Of a stretch of 64,000 nt of DNA, positions 21,294 to 30,660 are shown in pieces (position 1 is the stretch's first letter; every line of letters begins with the position of its first letter). The notes beneath the pieces were generated by a model. The model did no database searches. It was not told where the DNA came from and was given only the letters and a program-made list of their open reading frames with translations. The stretch is from Xenorhabdus vietnamensis. Its GTDB lineage: Bacteria > Pseudomonadota > Gammaproteobacteria > Enterobacterales > Enterobacteriaceae. The DNA lies in assembly GCF_002127535.1 (NCBI RefSeq), contig NZ_MUBJ01000008.1, positions 62,001 through 126,000 of the forward strand. The letters run 5' to 3'. Both the position numbers and the translations under genes were made by a program.

Positions 21294-21624
21294 ATAAAGG
21301 TTACAAACCCATTTTTAAATAAAGGATAAATAATATTAACTTTTATATTATTTATCCTTTTTATTAACGGAGTTAAAAATAAAATAATATTATGTTACAT
21401 CGAAATTGAGCATCAACTGCTACCCTTACCAGTCAAGTTTCTCCGCAAAAAATAAAAATTTAACATATAAAATCAATCCATTAAATACTAAACTCATACA
21501 GAAAACATCATAAAAACAGAAAATAGATTTGAATTTAAACAAAGAAAATTTATTATAACTATGTCTTTTTTAAACATAGATTAAAAGGTATTGAAAATAT
21601 TGAAATTTATATAAAGGTCATAAT
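21294..21624. other. AT-rich intergenic region
   Basis: About 330 nt. A weak A/T-only inverted repeat (GGATAAATAATATTA ... ATTATTTATCC, 21323-21357) followed by TTTTT could terminate the PhnA-domain gene. Nothing else recognised. Confidence 0.5.
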
Positions 21625-21822
21625 ATGAAAATTTTATTTGCTCTATGCACAGCCATTTTTCTATTAACATCATGGAATACATCTGCAACAGAAATAAAAC
21701 GGCATAACACACCTAAACAATGTGAAGCACGTGCACGCACCATATGTGCCAAGCATATAAAGCACCATAAGAAATATAAATTTTGTCTTAAAGAGGTATA
21801 TAACACATGTATTCGCCAATAG
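21625..21822 (+). CDS. Small secreted protein with twin CX7C motif
   Basis: 65 aa. A clear Sec signal peptide (residues 1-21, cleavage probably after SA) precedes a short basic mature chain with four cysteines at 33, 41, 54 and 62. The spacing is C-x7-C-x12-C-x7-C, symmetrical as in a disulfide-stapled helical hairpin. AAAGG lies 8 nt before the ATG, and a strong terminator follows at 21879. No family recognised. Periplasmic or secreted location is inferred. Confidence 0.65.
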   Translation: MKILFALCTAIFLLTSWNTSATEIKRHNTPKQCEARARTICAKHIKHHKKYKFCLKEVYNTCIRQ

Positions 21823-21878
21823 ACCTTGGCATAACCTTAACTTTATTCTTATTTATATTTAGCTACGATCATCTTTCG

Positions 21879-21914
21879 GATAAATAACTCATCCCTGAGT
21901 TATTTATCTTTTTT
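21879..21914 (+). terminator. Terminator overlapping the dinG stop
   Basis: Perfect 13-bp arms GATAAATAACTCA/TGAGTTATTTATC with TCCC loop followed by TTTTTT on the plus strand. It terminates the small secreted-protein gene, and its right arm contains the last codons and stop of the convergent dinG. Confidence 0.85.
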
Positions 21915-24035
21915 CATTATCTCCAACTTTTTTTCTGATGGCACATTTGGTCGTTCAATTGGAAATACAGGCAAAGAATTCAATAAACGCGGCCCATAAC
22001 GTTTGGTCAATAACCGATTGTCATAAATTACCACATCACCATAACACTCATGGCTACGAATTAGTCTTCCTACTTGTTGGATCAAGTTAAAAGAAGCGCT
22101 GGGTAAACTCTGTACTTCAAATGGATAGCGTTTCAAAGATTTCAGCCACTCGCTTTCAGTAATAATCACCGGATTGGTTACGGGAGGAAATGCGATTTTG
22201 TGGATATGGACTTGTGAAAGATAATCACCTTTTAGATCCAATCCTTCTGCAAACGACTGTAATCCAATCAGTACGCTGGCTTGCCCTTCATCAATGCGCT
22301 TGCAATGTGTTTCTACCAATCGATAACGGGGCTGATCACCTTGTACCAATAACATCAACCGCAAATCTGTGACAAAAGTGAGGAAACCCTCCATGGCTCG
22401 TTGGCTGCTGAAAAGTACCAACATTCCCCGATGCTTCTCTTCCAACACCTGAGAACGAAAATAGCGCGACATCTCTTCAAGATGCTGCATTTCATTTTGT
22501 ATGGTCGGTTCCTGTGTCATTTGGGGAATGATCAAACGCCCTTGCCGTACATGTTCAAAAGGCGATGACAGAGAAACAAAACGATCATTATGATTTTCGT
22601 GTAATCCGGTGAGTTCCTGAATACGGGAAAAACTATTCAATGAACGCAATGTAGCCGATGTCACTACAACATGGGGAATGCTGCGCCATAATAGCTGAGT
22701 TAATTGTTCACTGACCCGAATTCCCGCACAGTGAAAATAAAGATGTGATTGGTTTTTCTCATAGCGGCGCGTTAACCATTTTGATATTGGTGCATGGGAA
22801 GACTCTTCTTGTGAAGCTAAACGCCACAATTTTGCCATATTCTCAAAATAGCCCAATGTCCGGCTGGTTTGCAAAATGGCTTGATGCAATCGGACAATAT
22901 CCTGTTTGGCAGTCTGATCGCTCAAATCATTTAAAATCGCTTCCGCTAAATCACGCAATCCATCAGTGAGTTTAAATAATCTCTGGCAGCACAGTAGTAA
23001 ACTATCCGGTAATTTTCCCAACTCAAACAGGTATTCTTCCGCTTCACTACGCTCAGGCAAGAACGCCTGAGTCATCTCCGTCATTTCCTTGAAGTATTCA
23101 CGAATTGTTTCACAATGCTTTTGTAAACGGGGAATGTTTGCCAAAGCAGGCGGTTTCATTGGCCGAAATTGAGTCAGATATTGCTCCACATGACGAACAA
23201 ATGAATCTAACTGTCCATTAAGCTGGAATAATGTAATTTCCCCTTCAACCTCCAGTGAATCCCGTGCCACCTCGGGAATATGATGCCCCTCATCCAAAAC
23301 CAACAGCAGATTTTTTGCCTCCGGTAAAACTGATTCACTTTCCAACGCAGCCATAACCAAAGAGTGATTAGCAACAATAACATCGACATCTTCAATTTCC
23401 CGACGGGCGAGAAAAAATGGGCAACGGTGATAAAATTGGCAGTTTCGTGCGAGGCAATTCATTTTATCTGTACTAATTTTTGCCCACAGTGAATCCGATA
23501 GTGCCAGTTTATGGTGATCACGTAAGCCATCCCATACAAACGTCGTATAATCACTGCGCAATTGGCGACATAATTCCCGTTCTTCACCATTCGCAATTTC
23601 AGTTCGGTCTTCAACCAGAAACATTAAGTCGATTTGCTCTCCCTCTGCGGCACAAATTGCCTCCAAATTACGTGGGCAGACATAACGAGCACGACCAAAA
23701 GCACCGGTGAATTTAAGATCAGTAATAATTTTGCGCAGCAGAGGCAAATCCTTGCTGTAGATTTGATCTTGCAGAGCAACATTGGCTGTACTTACCACCA
23801 ACGGTTTTTGCTCTGCCCGGCTGACAGCAATTCCCGGAATCAGGTATGACAACGTTTTCCCTACTCCCGTTGGTGCTTCTATGACTAAGTGCCGACCTCC
23901 TTCATCCGCCAACGTTTTTGCAACCTCTGCAATCATTTGACGTTGGGGTGCGCGTGGAATGAAACCATCAATATGAGTAGACAATGATTTATACCATTGA
24001 CTAATCTGATTTTTTGTTGAACTAGAAAGTGCCAT
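21900..24035 (-). CDS. dinG: ATP-dependent DNA helicase DinG
   Basis: XPD-like superfamily 2 5'-3' helicase, 711 aa (E. coli 716). Walker A is EAPTGVGKTLSYL, the DEAH-type box is LDEGHH, and the iron-sulfur cysteines are in RYVCPRN and CLARNCQFYHRCPF. Helicase motif VI is QQVGRLIRS. It unwinds R-loops, D-loops and forked DNA. In E. coli dinG belongs to the LexA regulon; no well-spaced LexA box is visible here. A terminator-like hairpin lies 19 nt upstream of the ATG. Confidence 0.96.
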   Translation of the reverse strand: MALSSSTKNQISQWYKSLSTHIDGFIPRAPQRQMIAEVAKTLADEGGRHLVIEAPTGVGKTLSYLIPGIAVSRAEQKPLVVSTANVALQDQIYSKDLPLLRKIITDLKFTGAFGRARYVCPRNLEAICAAEGEQIDLMFLVEDRTEIANGEERELCRQLRSDYTTFVWDGLRDHHKLALSDSLWAKISTDKMNCLARNCQFYHRCPFFLARREIEDVDVIVANHSLVMAALESESVLPEAKNLLLVLDEGHHIPEVARDSLEVEGEITLFQLNGQLDSFVRHVEQYLTQFRPMKPPALANIPRLQKHCETIREYFKEMTEMTQAFLPERSEAEEYLFELGKLPDSLLLCCQRLFKLTDGLRDLAEAILNDLSDQTAKQDIVRLHQAILQTSRTLGYFENMAKLWRLASQEESSHAPISKWLTRRYEKNQSHLYFHCAGIRVSEQLTQLLWRSIPHVVVTSATLRSLNSFSRIQELTGLHENHNDRFVSLSSPFEHVRQGRLIIPQMTQEPTIQNEMQHLEEMSRYFRSQVLEEKHRGMLVLFSSQRAMEGFLTFVTDLRLMLLVQGDQPRYRLVETHCKRIDEGQASVLIGLQSFAEGLDLKGDYLSQVHIHKIAFPPVTNPVIITESEWLKSLKRYPFEVQSLPSASFNLIQQVGRLIRSHECYGDVVIYDNRLLTKRYGPRLLNSLPVFPIERPNVPSEKKLEIMKKDK

Positions 24036-24134
24036 GTGTTTTGCTGCTTAAAAATGGGAGAACCATTCTCCCATAGAGTTGATTTCAAATCAGCCTTATA
24101 TGGTCATTACTGGGAAACCGTTTCCAGCTTTTTG
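24036..24134 (+). ncRNA. Candidate small RNA or leader structures upstream of dinG
   Basis: Two hairpins lie in the dinG upstream region. The first is ATGGGAGAA-CCA-TTCTCCCAT (24054-24074), which read on the minus strand is followed by TTTTT and resembles an attenuator 19 nt before dinG. The second is CTGGGAA-ACCG-TTTCCAG (24110-24127) followed by CTTTTTG on the plus strand, a terminator with no plus-strand gene before it. Together they could form a short plus-strand sRNA. Speculative. Confidence 0.25.
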
Positions 24135-24287
24135 TTATTAGTGCAAAAACAGTCAATGCAAGAAAAGCGGTTATCGCTTGTCTGGAATGCAGAAGCCGAT
24201 ATACTTTTGGCTTTCTATCTTTTGACTTTTTATTGCTGTTATAACTCTTTCTTAAGAGTTTTTATTAAAACCTTATTGGATACAAAA

Positions 24288-24443
24288 ATGAAAAAAATCC
24301 TGCTCATTATCATCATATTATTTTCTATCGGCTCAATTGGTGGAGTCTTTCTGGCTGGGTTAAATATGTATACTCGATCAACAACACCAATAGAAGAGCC
24401 ACAACAGATTCAGCAGGAAAATACTCCGACAGGGCAACATTAA
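24288..24443 (+). CDS. Small single-pass membrane protein
   Basis: 51 aa beginning MKKILLIIIILFSIGSIGG, with one N-terminal membrane segment (residues 3-27) and a polar tail rich in Pro, Gln and Thr. The open frame extends upstream to 24036, but that part is non-hydrophobic and lacks a ribosome site, so the ATG at 24288 is chosen. It is 40 nt upstream of sseA on the same strand. Not recognised; it could be a small envelope protein. Confidence 0.5.
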   Translation: MKKILLIIIILFSIGSIGGVFLAGLNMYTRSTTPIEEPQQIQQENTPTGQH

Positions 24444-24483
24444 ATATATTGGCTTTTATCGGTAACACCAGATGAGGAAGCGC

Positions 24484-25323
24484 ATGAAAAATGAATATTT
24501 TGTCAGTCCACAGTGGTTAAACGAGCATCTCCATGATGCGAACGTCGTTGTCATTGATGCCAGCGCCCCAATGCCCACTCAATCCATTGACTATCACCAA
24601 CTCTGGTCAGAAAAACACATTCCGGGCGCACAGTTTTTTGATCTTGATAAAGTCGCCAACCTACAAACCAACTTACCGCACATGCTGCCAGAGCCGGAAA
24701 CATTCCTCCAAGCAGTTAACAAAATGGGCATCAGCGAAAATCATCTGGTGGTAATTTACGATCAGGGAAATATGTTCTCCGCCCCACGGGCATGGTGGAC
24801 ATTCAAAATCTTCGGTGCCCGCCATATCCGTATTCTTGAAGGGGGATTACAAGGTTGGCAACAGGCAGGCTATCCAACTGTATCGGGAAAAGTAACTCGT
24901 TCACCAGAGGTTTTCAATATCCAGTTTACACCTGAAAAAGTCTGCTCTCAGGCACAGATCCTTGATGTCCTCCATAACAATGCGCCAGTGCAGTTTGTTG
25001 ATGCCAGGGCAGAAGACCGTTTTCAGGCAAAAGTGCCAGAACCCCGCCCGGGCTTGAGAATGGGGCATCTCCCCGGTGCTAAAAATGTTCCATGGACAAC
25101 CTTGATTGATAATGGAAACTATAAATCAGTAGAAGAAATCGCGGCGATATTCCGTAAACAAGGCATTGATTTAAACCGACCTATCATTACCAGCTGTGGT
25201 TCTGGAATGACCGCTGCTGTTTTAGTTTTGGGGCTTGATATGATTGGTCACAAAGAAGCAGAATTATACGATGGTTCTTGGGCTGAATGGGGAGACAATG
25301 ATTCACTGCCACTAGAAAAATAA
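24484..25323 (+). CDS. sseA: 3-mercaptopyruvate sulfurtransferase
   Basis: Transfers sulfur from 3-mercaptopyruvate to a thiophile acceptor. 279 aa with two rhodanese domains. The N-terminal one is catalytically inactive (EGGLQGWQQAGYPT region), and the C-terminal one carries the active-site cysteine in CGSGMTA, the mercaptopyruvate-type loop as opposed to the rhodanese CRxGx[RT]. ATG 24484 is preferred over 24472 because GAGGAA lies just before it and E. coli homology begins there. Confidence 0.95.
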   Translation: MKNEYFVSPQWLNEHLHDANVVVIDASAPMPTQSIDYHQLWSEKHIPGAQFFDLDKVANLQTNLPHMLPEPETFLQAVNKMGISENHLVVIYDQGNMFSAPRAWWTFKIFGARHIRILEGGLQGWQQAGYPTVSGKVTRSPEVFNIQFTPEKVCSQAQILDVLHNNAPVQFVDARAEDRFQAKVPEPRPGLRMGHLPGAKNVPWTTLIDNGNYKSVEEIAAIFRKQGIDLNRPIITSCGSGMTAAVLVLGLDMIGHKEAELYDGSWAEWGDNDSLPLEK

Positions 25324-25388
25324 ATACTGAAAAAATAGGTGATTGAAGAAATAGCTCATAAAGAATAGACTTAAAAATAGACAGTAGC

Positions 25389-25420
25389 AAAGGGCATAAA
25401 ATTAATATGCCCTTTCTTGT
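25389..25420 (+). terminator. Intrinsic terminator after sseA
   Basis: Stem AAAGGGCATA/TATGCCCTTT with a 7-nt loop followed by CTTGTT, 66 nt after sseA and just before the convergent GlsB/YeaQ gene. Confidence 0.75.
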
Positions 25421-25462
25421 TATTAATCATATGGATTTTGAGTGTTAAAAAAACATGTAAAG

Positions 25463-25717
25463 TTATCGATTAGAAATTTTGTTATATACAAATAAGATAG
25501 CCATCGCGCCAATAACCGCAATAATTAAACTCCCCAAATTAAAACTACTTATTTTTGCCACTCCAAATAATTTACTACTGATATACCCACCGCCGACTGC
25601 CCCCACAATACCTAAAATCATCGCCGTAATGCTGCTAATGTTGTTATTCCCCGGCATAATCCGCTTAGCAAACAATCCGGCAAGTAGGCCAAAAATAATC
25701 CACGACAGGATACCCAT
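25463..25717 (-). CDS. GlsB/YeaQ/YmgE-family membrane protein
   Basis: 84 aa, three hydrophobic segments rich in glycine: ILSWIIFGLLAGLFAKRIMP, MILGIVGAVGGGYI and LIIAVIGAMAILFVY. The family (transglycosylase-associated protein) is small, stress-linked and of unknown biochemical role. Single gene; ribosome site AGGA upstream of the ATG. Confidence 0.9.
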   Translation of the reverse strand: MGILSWIIFGLLAGLFAKRIMPGNNNISSITAMILGIVGAVGGGYISSKLFGVAKISSFNLGSLIIAVIGAMAILFVYNKISNR

Positions 25718-25845
25718 ATATAATCCTCCAAAAAGTAACTGGCTTTTTAGTTTACGTGTTTAATTGTATTTCTATGTCCTAATTTAAGGCACTAATGAAA
25801 AGAATTGCAAATTATAAGAAAAGATATGTTTCAATAATTATCAAT

Positions 25846-25872
25846 ATTTATATCAATGCCATTGATATAAAT
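25846..25872. repeat. AT-rich perfect inverted repeat
   Basis: ATTTATATCAAT (25846-25857) and its exact reverse complement (25861-25872) around GCC, located downstream of dusC. It could be a weak terminator for the dusC transcript or an operator for the YeaQ-like gene. Confidence 0.5.
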
Positions 25873-25967
25873 AATTAGCATTAACAATAACATTCATCAC
25901 ATTTAGGATATCACTCTTAGAGAAAAGACGAACAAACTCGCCTGCCAGTTCAATGACTATTTTCAAT

Positions 25968-26951
25968 TTAACAAACCGGAAGCTCTGGCTCGATTTCATA
26001 TAGCGGTAAACATCTATTCACTGCATAGGAAATAATATTGGCAATTTCAGCAGATGTTTTTAATGCTCTGATTTGCATGAATAATTCATCTGCTTCATCA
26101 TACTCTTTACGCAAATATCCCAACCATTGCTTGATACGGGCAACATGATACAACCCCGTATCACCCTGCTTTTCCAGATAAGTATATTTTTGCAGTAGCT
26201 TAAGCACACCGCCCCAAGGCATCCTTGATTCGTTATATTTAATCACTCGGCTCAAGTTTGGTATATGCAGTGCGCCACGGCCTATCATTACAGCATCACA
26301 TCCTGTAATTTTGATGCATTCCTGTGCACTCTGCCAATCCCAGATTTCACCATTGGCAATCACAGGAATGGAAAGGCGACGCCGAATCTCGCCTATCGCC
26401 TCCCAGTTGATCCGTTCTGCTTTATAACCATCTTCTTTGGTTCGCCCATGCACAACCAGTTCAGTTGCTCCTGCCTGCTGGACTGCATCCGCAATCTCAA
26501 ACTGGCGTGAATCAGAATCCCATCCCAGGCGAACTTTTACCGTTACTGGCAAGTGTGCAGGAACGGCTTCACGCATGGCTTTGGCTCCCTGATAGATGAG
26601 TTCGGGATCTTTCAGTAACGTAGCACCTCCACCACTGCCATTTACGGCCTTGGACGGACAACCACAATTTAAATCAACACCCCATGATCCCAACTCAACT
26701 GCCCTAACTGCGTTTGCTGCCAACCATTCTGGATACTGACCGAGAAGCTGAATCCTAACGGGTGTTCCCGATGGGGTGCGGCTCTGATGATGCAGTTCAG
26801 GGCACAGCCGGTAAAAAGATTTTACCGGCTGCAAGCTGTCAACCACACGCAGGAATTCTGTGATACAAAGGTCATAATCATTGACTTCACTCAACAATTC
26901 CCTGACCAGAGAATCCAGAACACCTTCCATCGGAGCCAGCAAAACGCGCAT
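25968..26951 (-). CDS. dusC: tRNA-dihydrouridine(16) synthase
   Basis: FMN-dependent reductase that makes dihydrouridine at position 16 of tRNA. 327 aa with the TIM-barrel start [16 protein letters not shown], the catalytic-Cys motif [26 protein letters not shown], and the FMN-phosphate region [15 protein letters not shown] and [10 protein letters not shown]. The whole chain follows E. coli DusC (315 aa), not DusA or DusB, with a slightly longer C-terminus. Only 3 nt separate it from the upstream rhlE, so it is probably cotranscribed. Confidence 0.95.
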   Translation of the reverse strand: MRVLLAPMEGVLDSLVRELLSEVNDYDLCITEFLRVVDSLQPVKSFYRLCPELHHQSRTPSGTPVRIQLLGQYPEWLAANAVRAVELGSWGVDLNCGCPSKAVNGSGGGATLLKDPELIYQGAKAMREAVPAHLPVTVKVRLGWDSDSRQFEIADAVQQAGATELVVHGRTKEDGYKAERINWEAIGEIRRRLSIPVIANGEIWDWQSAQECIKITGCDAVMIGRGALHIPNLSRVIKYNESRMPWGGVLKLLQKYTYLEKQGDTGLYHVARIKQWLGYLRKEYDEADELFMQIRALKTSAEIANIISYAVNRCLPLYEIEPELPVC

Positions 26952-26954
26952 GAA

Positions 26955-28427
26955 TTACTCTCCTGCTACCGAAGCACGTGGAGCTTTGGTTGCCGAGCGC
27001 TGATGGCGTTGACGCGATGGTGTGCCTTGATTGCGACTGCGTGGACGATCACCGCCCTGGTTAGCCTGATCTTTATTTGCCTGACTTTGTTTGGAATGAC
27101 CTTGCTTGCCATTTTTACGTTGACCGTAAGGCTGTTCGTTATGTGAGTGATGGTCGCGGAAGCCATTTCCCTGAGAGTTATTTCTACGAGAAGCATTACT
27201 GCGAGAAGTATTGCCATGAGAAGCATTACTACGAGAAGAACTATCACGGCTATTGCGTCCATTCTGGATCGGCTCTGCCCTAATAGAAGGATCAGGTTCA
27301 TAACCTGGAATGGCAATACGTGGAATTTCTCGCTTCAATAAACGTTCAATATCTTTCAAGAGCTTGTGTTCATCGACACACACCAGCGATATTGCCTGCC
27401 CTGTCGCATCTGCACGACCAGTACGGCCAATTCGATGAACATAATCTTCGGCAACATTTGGTAACTCATAGTTGACAACATGTGGCAACTGGTCAATATC
27501 GAGTCCACGGGCAGCGATATCTGTTGCTACCAATGCACGGATCTGCCCTGTCTTGAAGTCGGCCAATGCACGGGTTCTCGCTCCTTGGCTCTTGTTACCG
27601 TGGATCGCGGCAGCCGTCACGCCATCCTTATTCAATTGTTCTGCCAACCGGTTTGCACCATGTTTGGTGCGTGTAAATACCAACACCTGTTGCCAGTTCT
27701 GGCTGCCTATCATGTAAGAGAGCAATTCACTTTTGCGCTTCTTGTCTACAAAGTGGATTGACTGATCAATCTGTTCAGAAGCCGAGTTACGACGTGCAAC
27801 TTCCACACTTACTGGCTCTTTCAGCAATTTGCTGGCAAGCCCCTTGATTTCATCAGAGAACGTCGCAGAAAAGAGTAGGTTCTGGCGTTTTGCTGGCAGC
27901 TTATTCAACACACGACGAATATCGTGAATAAAGCCCATGTCCAACATGCGGTCCGCTTCATCCAGAATCAAAATTTCAATGCGAGAAAGATCCACGGCAT
28001 TTTGATGTTCCAGATCCAACAAACGCCCCGGTGTTGCAACCAGAATATCCACGCCGCCACGCAACTTCATCATCTGTGGATTAATGCTGACGCCGCCGAA
28101 CACAACAAACGAACGTAATTTAAGGTATTTGCTGTAATTACGTACATTTTCACCCACTTGAGCCGCAAGTTCTCTCGTCGGAGTTAAAATCAATGCCCGA
28201 ACCGGACGGCGACCTTTTGACTGAACCGGGGATTCACTCAAGAGTTGCAAGATAGGTAAAGTAAAACCTGCTGTTTTCCCCGTGCCTGTTTGGGCACTGG
28301 CCAGTAGATCTTTACCGGATAAGACAACAGGGATGGCCTGCTGCTGAATAGGGGTAGGTTCCGCGTAACCTTGTTCTTCAACGGCACGCAAAATATCAGC
28401 CTTCAAGCCGAGTGACTCAAAATTCAT
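26955..28427 (-). CDS. rhlE: ATP-dependent RNA helicase RhlE
   Basis: DEAD-box helicase acting in ribosome assembly and RNA turnover. 490 aa. Core motifs in order are [59 protein letters not shown] and HRIGRTGRA. Beyond about residue 385 lies a low-complexity basic tail rich in Ser, Asn, Gln and Arg, as in other RhlE proteins. It is divergent from cecR, the arrangement conserved in E. coli. Confidence 0.95.
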   Translation of the reverse strand: MNFESLGLKADILRAVEEQGYAEPTPIQQQAIPVVLSGKDLLASAQTGTGKTAGFTLPILQLLSESPVQSKGRRPVRALILTPTRELAAQVGENVRNYSKYLKLRSFVVFGGVSINPQMMKLRGGVDILVATPGRLLDLEHQNAVDLSRIEILILDEADRMLDMGFIHDIRRVLNKLPAKRQNLLFSATFSDEIKGLASKLLKEPVSVEVARRNSASEQIDQSIHFVDKKRKSELLSYMIGSQNWQQVLVFTRTKHGANRLAEQLNKDGVTAAAIHGNKSQGARTRALADFKTGQIRALVATDIAARGLDIDQLPHVVNYELPNVAEDYVHRIGRTGRADATGQAISLVCVDEHKLLKDIERLLKREIPRIAIPGYEPDPSIRAEPIQNGRNSRDSSSRSNASHGNTSRSNASRRNNSQGNGFRDHHSHNEQPYGQRKNGKQGHSKQSQANKDQANQGGDRPRSRNQGTPSRQRHQRSATKAPRASVAGE

Positions 28428-28797
28428 AAATAAGAAATGCTCCAGACTTCACCATTCCTGATATCAATTCAGGGGCAGTTTTATGGGGAAGAAAACAGAC
28501 GCGATAAAACGCAAAGAAATTACACAAACTGCAATGCACCATTAAAGTAGCGCGGCATTATAGCAGATATGTTTTTCTACGCAGACCTAAAGCAGCCAAT
28601 AATCGAAGATAAAGTTGATTTAAGCTCGCCGGTGACGGGAATTTAACAAAAACAGAAAGATTGTTTTTTATTGGTGTCTATTAAAAAGACAATTTGTGTC
28701 AACTTTACATCGGATTACTTTAGTTTTAAAGTTAATCATACGATTGATATATTTTTCGGCACTATTGAAAATTCTTTGCAACAGGAAATATCTTAAC
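28428..28797. other. Divergent rhlE/cecR promoter region
   Basis: About 370 nt separating divergent genes. It must carry both promoters. No CecR operator or other palindrome could be placed with confidence. Confidence 0.6.
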
Positions 28798-29490
28798 ATG
28801 GCAGCGAAGACGGCTCAGACATTACGAGGCGAACAAGCCAAGCAGCAACTTCTAGAAGCAGCAATAGAAATCTTTGGCAAATCAGGTCTGGATGGTGCTA
28901 CTACCCGCAATATTGCCCAACACGCACAACAAAATATCGCAGCCATCGCATACTATTTTGGTTCCAAGGAAGGATTATACCTTGCAGTCGTGCAGCATAT
29001 TGCCGATAAGCTAAAATCGGAGTTCTCCCCTCTCATTGAAACAATTGATCGTTTTTTTGCTGCAACACCAAAACCCTATCCACAAGACCGAATACTGGAA
29101 TTTATTCATCAGGGAATGGTTAGCTATAACCGCCTGATTTTCGAAAAAAGCAGTATCAATATCAGCCGGATCATGTCCCATGAACAATTGTCACCAACAG
29201 AAGCTTACAGTGTCATGCATGATCAGGGGCTGTCTCCGATTTATTCTCGGTTGAATAGACTTATCGCCAATTATATCGGGGCCGATGAACGCCAAATTTC
29301 AACCCAAATCCACACCCATGCCCTATTGGGTGAGATTCTCTCTTTCCGTCTGGCTCGGGAAGCCTTATTGCGCCAAACAGGGTGGGACAATATTGGGGCC
29401 AAAGAATACGAATTAATCAATCAGGTTTTATCTCAACACATCAATTTATTGCTTGATGGGTTAAGAAAACAGTCATTCAATAAGCAGTAA
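28798..29490 (+). CDS. cecR: TetR-family regulator CecR
   Basis: 230 aa repressor. The N-terminal helix-turn-helix is ATTRNIAQHAQQNIAAIAYYF followed by GSKEGLYLAV, with the GEQAKQQL start shared with E. coli CecR (YbiH, 223 aa); the C-terminal ligand domain retains HTHALLGEILSFRL. In E. coli it controls rhlE and ybhGFSR and affects cefoperazone and chloramphenicol sensitivity. ATG 28798 is chosen; the 34-codon upstream extension lacks homology. Confidence 0.92.
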   Translation: MAAKTAQTLRGEQAKQQLLEAAIEIFGKSGLDGATTRNIAQHAQQNIAAIAYYFGSKEGLYLAVVQHIADKLKSEFSPLIETIDRFFAATPKPYPQDRILEFIHQGMVSYNRLIFEKSSINISRIMSHEQLSPTEAYSVMHDQGLSPIYSRLNRLIANYIGADERQISTQIHTHALLGEILSFRLAREALLRQTGWDNIGAKEYELINQVLSQHINLLLDGLRKQSFNKQ

Positions 29491-29518
29491 ACCCAATGCA
29501 CATGCATTAAAAATTGTA

Positions 29519-29584
29519 TATACCCAATAGCTTTCAAATAAAGACATAGCCAGCGAATCCACCGTTTGAAAGATAGAGGGTATA
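29519..29584. repeat. Palindromic intergenic repeat, copy 3
   Basis: 66-bp element with exact terminal inverted repeats TATACCC and GGGTATA and inner arms CTTTCAAA (29531-29538) and TTTGAAAG (29565-29572). It lies between cecR and ybhG, genes that are contiguous in E. coli, so it appears to have been inserted in the operon. Confidence 0.8.
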
Positions 29585-29609
29585 AATTGAACAAGGCATA
29601 AGGGATAGT

Positions 29610-30647
29610 ATGAACAGTAAAAAGTTTGCTCTCGCCCTATTGGCGCTCATTGTTGTTATCGGTGCTATTGTTGGTATTTATTATTATCAGGAACAAAATG
29701 GCAGGGAACTGACTCTGTATGGCAATGTCGATGTCAGGACTGTTAATCTTGGTTTTCGGGTTGCAGGTAAGCTGTCTGATCTGCAAGTGGATGAAGGCGA
29801 TGCCATCACTGTGGAACAAACACTTGGTCACCTCGACGAAGCTCCCTTTATCAATGCCTTGAATCAAGCCAAAGCCGCTCGTGATGTTGCCAAAGCAAAT
29901 CTTACCAAAGCTGAAGCAGGTTATCGTAGCGAAGAAATCGCCCAAGTACGTGCTGAAGTGACTCAAAAAGAATCAGCATTCCGTTTTGCCGATAGCTTTC
30001 TGAAACGGCAGCAAAGTTTGTGGCAAAGTAAAACAATCTCAGCCAATGATCTGGAAAATGCCAGAACCGGACGCAACCAAGCACTGGCAGCTTATCAAGC
30101 GGCAAAAGATAAATTGCGTCAGTTTGAGACGGGTTATCGCATAGAAGAAATTGCGGCGGCAAAAGCTCAGCTTGCTCAAGCAGAAGCGACCGTCGCACAA
30201 GCTGAACTCAATCTGAAAGACACCCAACTCACTTCACCATCAGCAGGTGTGATCCTGACCAGAGCTATTGAACCGGGCACAATGTTGGCGGCTGGCAATA
30301 CTGTTTTTACCCTGTCACTCACCAATCCCGTTTGGATCAGAGCATATATTGATGAGCCTAATCTCAATCAAGCCATCGCAGGGCGGGAAATCCTTATTTA
30401 TACCGATGGACGGAAAAATCAGCCCTATCATGGAAAAATCGGTTTTGTTTCTCCAACCGCCGAATTTACCCCAAAGAATGTCGAAACACCGGATTTAAGA
30501 ACAGATTTAGTTTATCGCCTGCGAGTTATTGTCCTTGATCCCGATAATGGCCTGAAACAAGGAATGCCTGTTACTTTACGTTTTACTGATTCGCGTTTTG
30601 TCGATTCAAATAATAATGAAGCAAAATCTACTGAAACAAATAAATAA
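29610..30647 (+). CDS. ybhG: HlyD-family periplasmic adaptor YbhG
   Basis: Membrane fusion protein of 345 aa (E. coli 331). An N-terminal membrane anchor (residues 5-26) is followed by the lipoyl/biotinyl half-motif [20 protein letters not shown], a long helical hairpin with duplicated [26 protein letters not shown] units at both ends, the second lipoyl half and a beta-barrel. It links the YbhFSR ABC transporter to an outer-membrane channel. First structural gene of ybhGFSR. Confidence 0.93.
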   Translation: MNSKKFALALLALIVVIGAIVGIYYYQEQNGRELTLYGNVDVRTVNLGFRVAGKLSDLQVDEGDAITVEQTLGHLDEAPFINALNQAKAARDVAKANLTKAEAGYRSEEIAQVRAEVTQKESAFRFADSFLKRQQSLWQSKTISANDLENARTGRNQALAAYQAAKDKLRQFETGYRIEEIAAAKAQLAQAEATVAQAELNLKDTQLTSPSAGVILTRAIEPGTMLAAGNTVFTLSLTNPVWIRAYIDEPNLNQAIAGREILIYTDGRKNQPYHGKIGFVSPTAEFTPKNVETPDLRTDLVYRLRVIVLDPDNGLKQGMPVTLRFTDSRFVDSNNNEAKSTETNK

Positions 30648-30660
30648 GTAAGGCAACAAC

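Noticed and set aside
24098-24127. Possible LexA box near dinG
   Set aside because: CTG and CAG here are separated by 12 bases, not 10, and the structure is better read as a terminator hairpin.
26955-27300. Low-complexity Ser/Asn/Gln-rich RhlE tail as a novel domain
   Set aside because: Basic, repetitive C-terminal tails of variable length are typical of RhlE proteins.
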